From Acorus gramineus (taxonomy: Eukaryota; Streptophyta; Magnoliopsida; Acorales; Acoraceae), in assembly GCA_030737835.1 (NCBI GenBank), contig CM060852.1:6563813-6627812 (forward strand): 64,000 nucleotides of DNA. The letters run 5' to 3'. Of this stretch, positions 60,180 to 64,000 are shown piece by piece; within the stretch, counting starts at the first letter, position 1; every line of letters begins with the position of its first letter. The notes below the pieces were generated by a model that saw nothing but the letters and a program-made list of their open reading frames with translations, ran no database searches and was not told the DNA's origin. The position numbers and the translations under genes were made by a program.

Positions 60180-60720
60180 GATTTAATGTCATCGGTGGAA
60201 AATGGGTCAGATTAGAATGGCATGACACCAGACACGTATGTTAAGAAATTGACATGGCATAATATTATATATTATTTAATACGATATAACATGATACGTT
60301 AAAGCATATAAATTGTGTCGTGTCAACTTTGTGGTATGTTGGACTGTTTCGACATGGTATGTTAATTTCCGCAATACGGTAAATATAACAAAGTATAACA
60401 ATTCACAGTAGATATAGTAAATAATACGGTGATCAAGTTTCTTATCTCAATAATATGTGTGTGTGTGTGTGATATTTTTGAGTATATATGAGTACGTAAT
60501 ACGTTTTTATATTTTTGTGTGCATAATATTAAAAAAAACTAAGTTTAAAATAAAAAAAAATAAAAAATTATATATATTTTTTTAAAATCATGGGCCGGCA
60601 TGTTAGGCCAATGAGAGGCCCATTGACTCTGGGGCCAACCCGACACGGCCTGTTAGCCTATTGACCCATTTCTTCAATGGGCTGGCCCGGTCCCGGACAA
60701 CCCGTTTTACACCTTTATTT
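60180..60720. mobile_element. Relic of a GGCCCGG/ACCCGACACGG-type repeat
   Basis: Ends carry GGGTCAGATTAGAATGGCAT and CAACCCGACACGGCCTGTTA / GGGCTGGCCCGGTCCCGGAC. These are words shared with common plant non-autonomous elements rich in CCCGACACG. The interior is AT-rich with a (GT)n run at about 60459-60471. A similar patch is at 63590-63780. Borders unclear. Confidence 0.3.
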
Positions 60721-60825
60721 GAGGTTGGGTTCCCTCATCTCATCTGGAATACACATGCCATGACTGATGAATGAATGTTTGTGTTAATTTTCTTTTGTTT
60801 GGAGCAAAATAAAAGTTATACACTA

Positions 60826-61315
60826 AGCCTATGTTTGAAATGAGAATAAACTCCGGATAACTTGGATAGAAATTTTGTTTCCTTTGTATGGGTGTGACAT
60901 TATGTTATTTGCTCCTGATAGCTATACTGGGATAGATAACAATCCAGGCTGAATAAGCAACTTTTTGTTTGGTTGTCTTTTTTGTTATTCTCATTGGGAA
61001 ACGTAAAAATGATTTTTTTTTTTGTTTGGTTCACCTTGGATAAAGTGATGATAAATGGTTGATAAGGGATGAATAAGAGTTTATGATTTTTGAAATGACA
61101 ATTATACCCCTGGGAATAGTATGAGAGATATATGATTGATTTGATAGATCTGACAGTTTTTGGAATCTGTGTGAGTCTGTTAGGTGAGATAAATTTTTTA
61201 AAATGACAGAGAAGGGTATTTTTATCTATTGACATAGATAAGTCTTGATAAGCAATTCCACCATTTCCTTAGAATAGTTATCAGGCCTTATCGTAGCTTA
61301 TCCAAACATAACTAT
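60826..61315 (-). mobile_element. MITE-like element, family B, copy 3 (reverse orientation)
   Basis: Reverse complement of the family order: TTTGAAATGAGAATAA, TTGTTATTCTCATTGGGAAA (inverse of TTTACCAACGAGAATAA), TTGTTTGGTTCACCTTGGAT, AAAGTGATGATAAATGGTTG, CTTATCCAAACATAACT. It is head-to-head with the copy at 61395-61803. Confidence 0.55.
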
Positions 61316-61394
61316 CGGGGTTTATTCTATCAAAACAAACAACTTTTTTTTAGCTATTCTCATCTATTATTCATTATTCTTGCCTTATGTTCCA

Positions 61395-61803
61395 CGCCAT
61401 ACGGGGGGGTTGTGTTTGGAAAGTTCGGATAACCACAGATAAAATATGTCAGAATAAACTGATATAAAGTGGTATATGGATTCCAATCAACCCCTAGAAT
61501 AAAATTTATCCTAGGTTATTCCACCCAAAGAATATGTAGGTCCACTGTCAAATCAACTGTCATCACCTCTTATAAATTACCTGTCAAATCAACTATCATT
61601 ATTTTTTTACCTTTTATAAATCTTTATCCATACTTTATTCACATTTTATCCAAACAACAAAACATTTATTCTTACGTTTACCAACGAGAATAATCTAAAA
61701 TACAATCAAACACAAAATTATTTTATCCTTATCTATACTTACTTATGCTCTGATAAATATATATCCAAGAATAAATTCTATCACCATTTTAAACGGGAGC
61801 TAA
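61395..61803 (+). mobile_element. MITE-like element, family B, copy 4
   Basis: Starts TTGTGTTTGGAAAGTTCGGA and ends CATTTTAAACGGGAGCTAA. It contains CACTGTCAAATCAACTGTCA, TACCTTTTATAAATCTTTAT, CATTTTATCCAAACAACAAA and ACGAGAATAATCTAAAATAC. It is the best preserved copy of the family here and serves as a reference for the others. Confidence 0.65.
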
Positions 61804-62154
61804 AAATTATACAAACAAAACAAATGAGTAAAGACAAAGAAAAGGTGGGACAGATTTTTATTCTCAAACTTTTTGTTGGTGCTCGATTTATGGGTTTCAT
61901 TGAGTATACCTGAAAGTTTGGTGTTTCAATGATTATAAAGTTTTGAAAGGTGAGGGAGTAGATGGTTGGGTAATTAAGAATGAAGGTTACAGAGTTGATG
62001 GGTGAGAGGACCATGGAGTTGAACAGTGGGGTTGAAGATTTAGAGGTGGAGGCATCCACACATGTATCATAATTATAAGAAAAGTTATATTTATAGCATT
62101 GTGTGCTTCTTCAACCGCAGCCCTCACTGTTTTTTTAATAATAATAAAAAAAAA

Positions 62155-62345
62155 TATTCTTACATTAAAATACATATTGTTATAGAAAATAAAAGTATAG
62201 ATTGATATATATTAGTTTATTTTTTTTTAAAATATTAAATTTTTTTATATTTTCATACACTATGAGAGTGTTTACGTTATTGTAGTATATACTGTACTAT
62301 CACAATAAATACGTGACTGGGTGATCGCTTTTGGGCCACACTGTA
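62155..62345. mobile_element. Short-element debris related to 63095-63515
   Basis: AAATACATATTGTTATAGAA, TACACTATGAGAGTGT and GTAGTATATACTGTACTATC resemble one arm of the palindromic element at 63095-63515 and the relic at 11425-11600. Confidence 0.35.
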
Positions 62346-62524
62346 AAACATAATGAGTGCACGAATGCTCTATTTATAACATTTTTCATTGGATAACCAT
62401 CACGTTAAGATAAATTGCCTCATTGAAACATTACTTGAAAAAACTGAGTGGGAAAAAAACCAAAACGAAGGCAAATTATATCGTTAGCAAAACGTACATG
62501 AAGACAGTTACGAGAGTATGGATA

Positions 62525-62690
62525 GAGCCAGACTTGGTTAGCACACTGGTATAGAGTGCGAATAAAAGGTCTGTTGGTCCCGGATCCTGTCTACAACCCT
62601 GTGGACCCAGGATAACATTGTTTCGGGTTCGAATGCGGTGGACCTGTGTCTGACTTGGTCTGAAATACGCTACCCCTACAACTCCAGAAA
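62525..62690 (+). mobile_element. tRNA-like SINE head
   Basis: GTTAGCACACTGG at 62537-62549 fits the A-box consensus, and GGGTTCGAATGC at 62625-62636 fits most of a B box. The spacing is too long for a normal tRNA, and no acceptor stem is found. A tRNA-derived SINE or tRNA pseudogene is the likely origin. Confidence 0.35.
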
Positions 62691-63094
62691 TAAAGATAAA
62701 ATATAAAAATAAATAAACAATAAGTATGCCATAGATGGAATAGCAGTAACACAGTTTATCCACAGCAATTCACATAATAACAAAAATTCACATAAGTAAA
62801 GAACTGCAATGCCATACTAACATTCATATCACGTATGTTATGTCTTTTTCACTAAACAAAATAAACAATAAAAACAATATAGCAAAGAAAAAGGAGACCG
62901 GAGAGAGAAATAATATGGAGAGGGGGGGAGTTTGGTTCCTTCGGGTAGAGTCGCAGTCCGTAGAGGAAGAGAATGAGAAGGGGTGACTGGAGGTGCAGGC
63001 AGAGGATGAATGGGGAGTCTAGGTTGGGTAGACTGGGCTGGGTTGGATAGAAATAAAAAAAATGTGTTGATATATTCAATACGTTTTAAAGCTT

Positions 63095-63515
63095 TATAAA
63101 CTATGATAGCATGACATATACTGCGATATTATAGTATATAAGATTCTGATAGTGTATGTACTATTTTTTTTTTCAAAGTGAAAAAAATACATTATTGTAT
63201 CTCAGTATATACATCTTTTCATATAACAACATGAAATTCAATAGGAGAAAATGATTTTTTTAAAAAAGAAAAATGGTGTAGACTGATTGAATGTATTATT
63301 TCCACAAAAAAAGGAAAATGAAATGTTTAGCGCCCCTTATGCAGTCCTAATTTTAGTCCATGAAAAAAAAAATGAAATACATGTTATATGAAATGAAATT
63401 TATAATGAGATACATTAGCGTATTTTGTTTATCGTTGAAAAAATGAAATTTTTTTATGGCATACCCTATAATAACACAGTATATACTATGCTATCAGTGT
63501 ATGGGGCAGCAAAAT
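63095..63515. mobile_element. Palindromic MITE (about 0.42 kb)
   Basis: The left arm 63101-63240 (ACTATGATAGCATGACATAT, ACTGCGATATTATAGTATAT, ACATTATTGTATCTCAGTAT, CATATAACAACATGAAATT) pairs with the inverse of 63370-63510 (ACTGATAGCATAGTATATAC, TGTGTTATTATAGGGTATG, CTAATGTATCTCATTATAAA, CATATAACATGTATTTC). Non-coding. Loop near 63245-63365. Confidence 0.65.
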
Positions 63516-64000
63516 AGGCTGTAAAATGGGCTGAATATATTAACTAGGGCTAAAAAAACGGCAATGTAATATATATGGGGTCCATGGGTCTATAGGACCG
63601 GGTCAGGTTGGATCTGGACCAGACTCATTTTGATGATCGAGTCTTTCGGATCGAGTCCGTATTGAGTTTCATATTGTTTAGATATGATATGAATTAAGTA
63701 TTTTATATCTTTTATCCTATTGGACCAATCAGATCCAACCCACTGACCAACCTAGTCCGACGCAGAGGCGTAGCATTGAAACACAATGCTATCTAAAGTA
63801 GAATGACAATCTCAAACACCCGAACAAATTACCAAGTTGGTATAACCTTTGCAATGGCACATTGAACACCCTTTGCAGTCATATTACAAACTGATGTAAA
63901 TAAAAAATAGGATGTTTTTTATTATTATTTTATTTAGTTTAGATAATTATTTTGGGGTTTTATCATGTAACTATGAATTTAAAAATAAGTTTGTTAGGAT
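63516..64000. other. Spacer, no gene
   Basis: 63590-63780 holds GGACCGGGTCAGGTTGGATC and GATCCAACCCACTGACCAAC, inverse-looking words of a decayed short element. The last 200 bases are AT-rich with nothing recognisable. Confidence 0.4.

Noticed and set aside
1..64000. CRISPR array, bacterial operon, plasmid or chloroplast insertion
   Set aside because: No regularly spaced repeats, no ribosome-binding-site-led gene runs and no organelle gene sequence were seen.

Overview
This is nuclear DNA from a flowering plant. Every gene is split by AT-rich GT-AG introns, the proteins are plant-specific or typical of plants, and about half the window is transposon debris. GC-rich first exons next to AT-rich introns hint at a non-grass monocot, but I cannot name the species. 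There are no bacterial, CRISPR or organellar blocks. Five protein-coding genes can be rebuilt exon by exon, and in each model the exon phases join cleanly.

Layout: (1) 1-483 is the end of a Ty1/copia-like LTR cut by the window edge. (2) 1653-8788 (-) is a TIP1/PAT24-type ankyrin-DHHC palmitoyltransferase, 13 exons, 632 aa. (3) 8.9-12.0 kb is intergenic with a fold-back element, a MITE and a SINE-like relic. (4) 11992-23417 (-) is STARCH SYNTHASE 5, 20 exons, 698 aa, with a degenerate ADP-glucose motif and one GC-AG intron. (5) 25113-36536 (-) is FIP1[V]/FIPS5, a subunit of the pre-mRNA 3'-end processing complex, 10 exons, 1314 aa, with LINE fragments in its introns. (6) 36.7-42.2 kb is a dense stack of palindromic and fold-back elements around a GC-rich orphan exon/promoter-like patch. 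(7) 42730-46704 (+) is the ARL2-type small GTPase TITAN5, 5 exons, 185 aa. (8) 46.7-57.7 kb is a gene-poor repeat block. It holds a roughly 1.3 kb hairpin split by a hAT-type MITE with a perfect 8-bp target duplication. (9) 57786-58360 (-) is a GRP7/8-type glycine-rich RNA-binding protein, 2 exons, 162 aa. (10) 58.4-64 kb holds more MITEs, an A-rich degenerate tandem repeat and tRNA-like SINE debris.

The five genes are unrelated housekeeping functions (protein palmitoylation, starch granule initiation, mRNA polyadenylation, tubulin/trafficking GTPase, RNA binding) and do not form a cluster or pathway. The notable content is the repeat fraction. At least two short-element families each have three or more copies here, several elements are fold-backs with arms of hundreds of bases, and introns of three of the genes carry local tandem duplications of roughly 120-230 bp. 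I see no convincing new multigene system. The best candidates for something undescribed are the fold-back element families and the hairpin at 52.6-54.6 kb.
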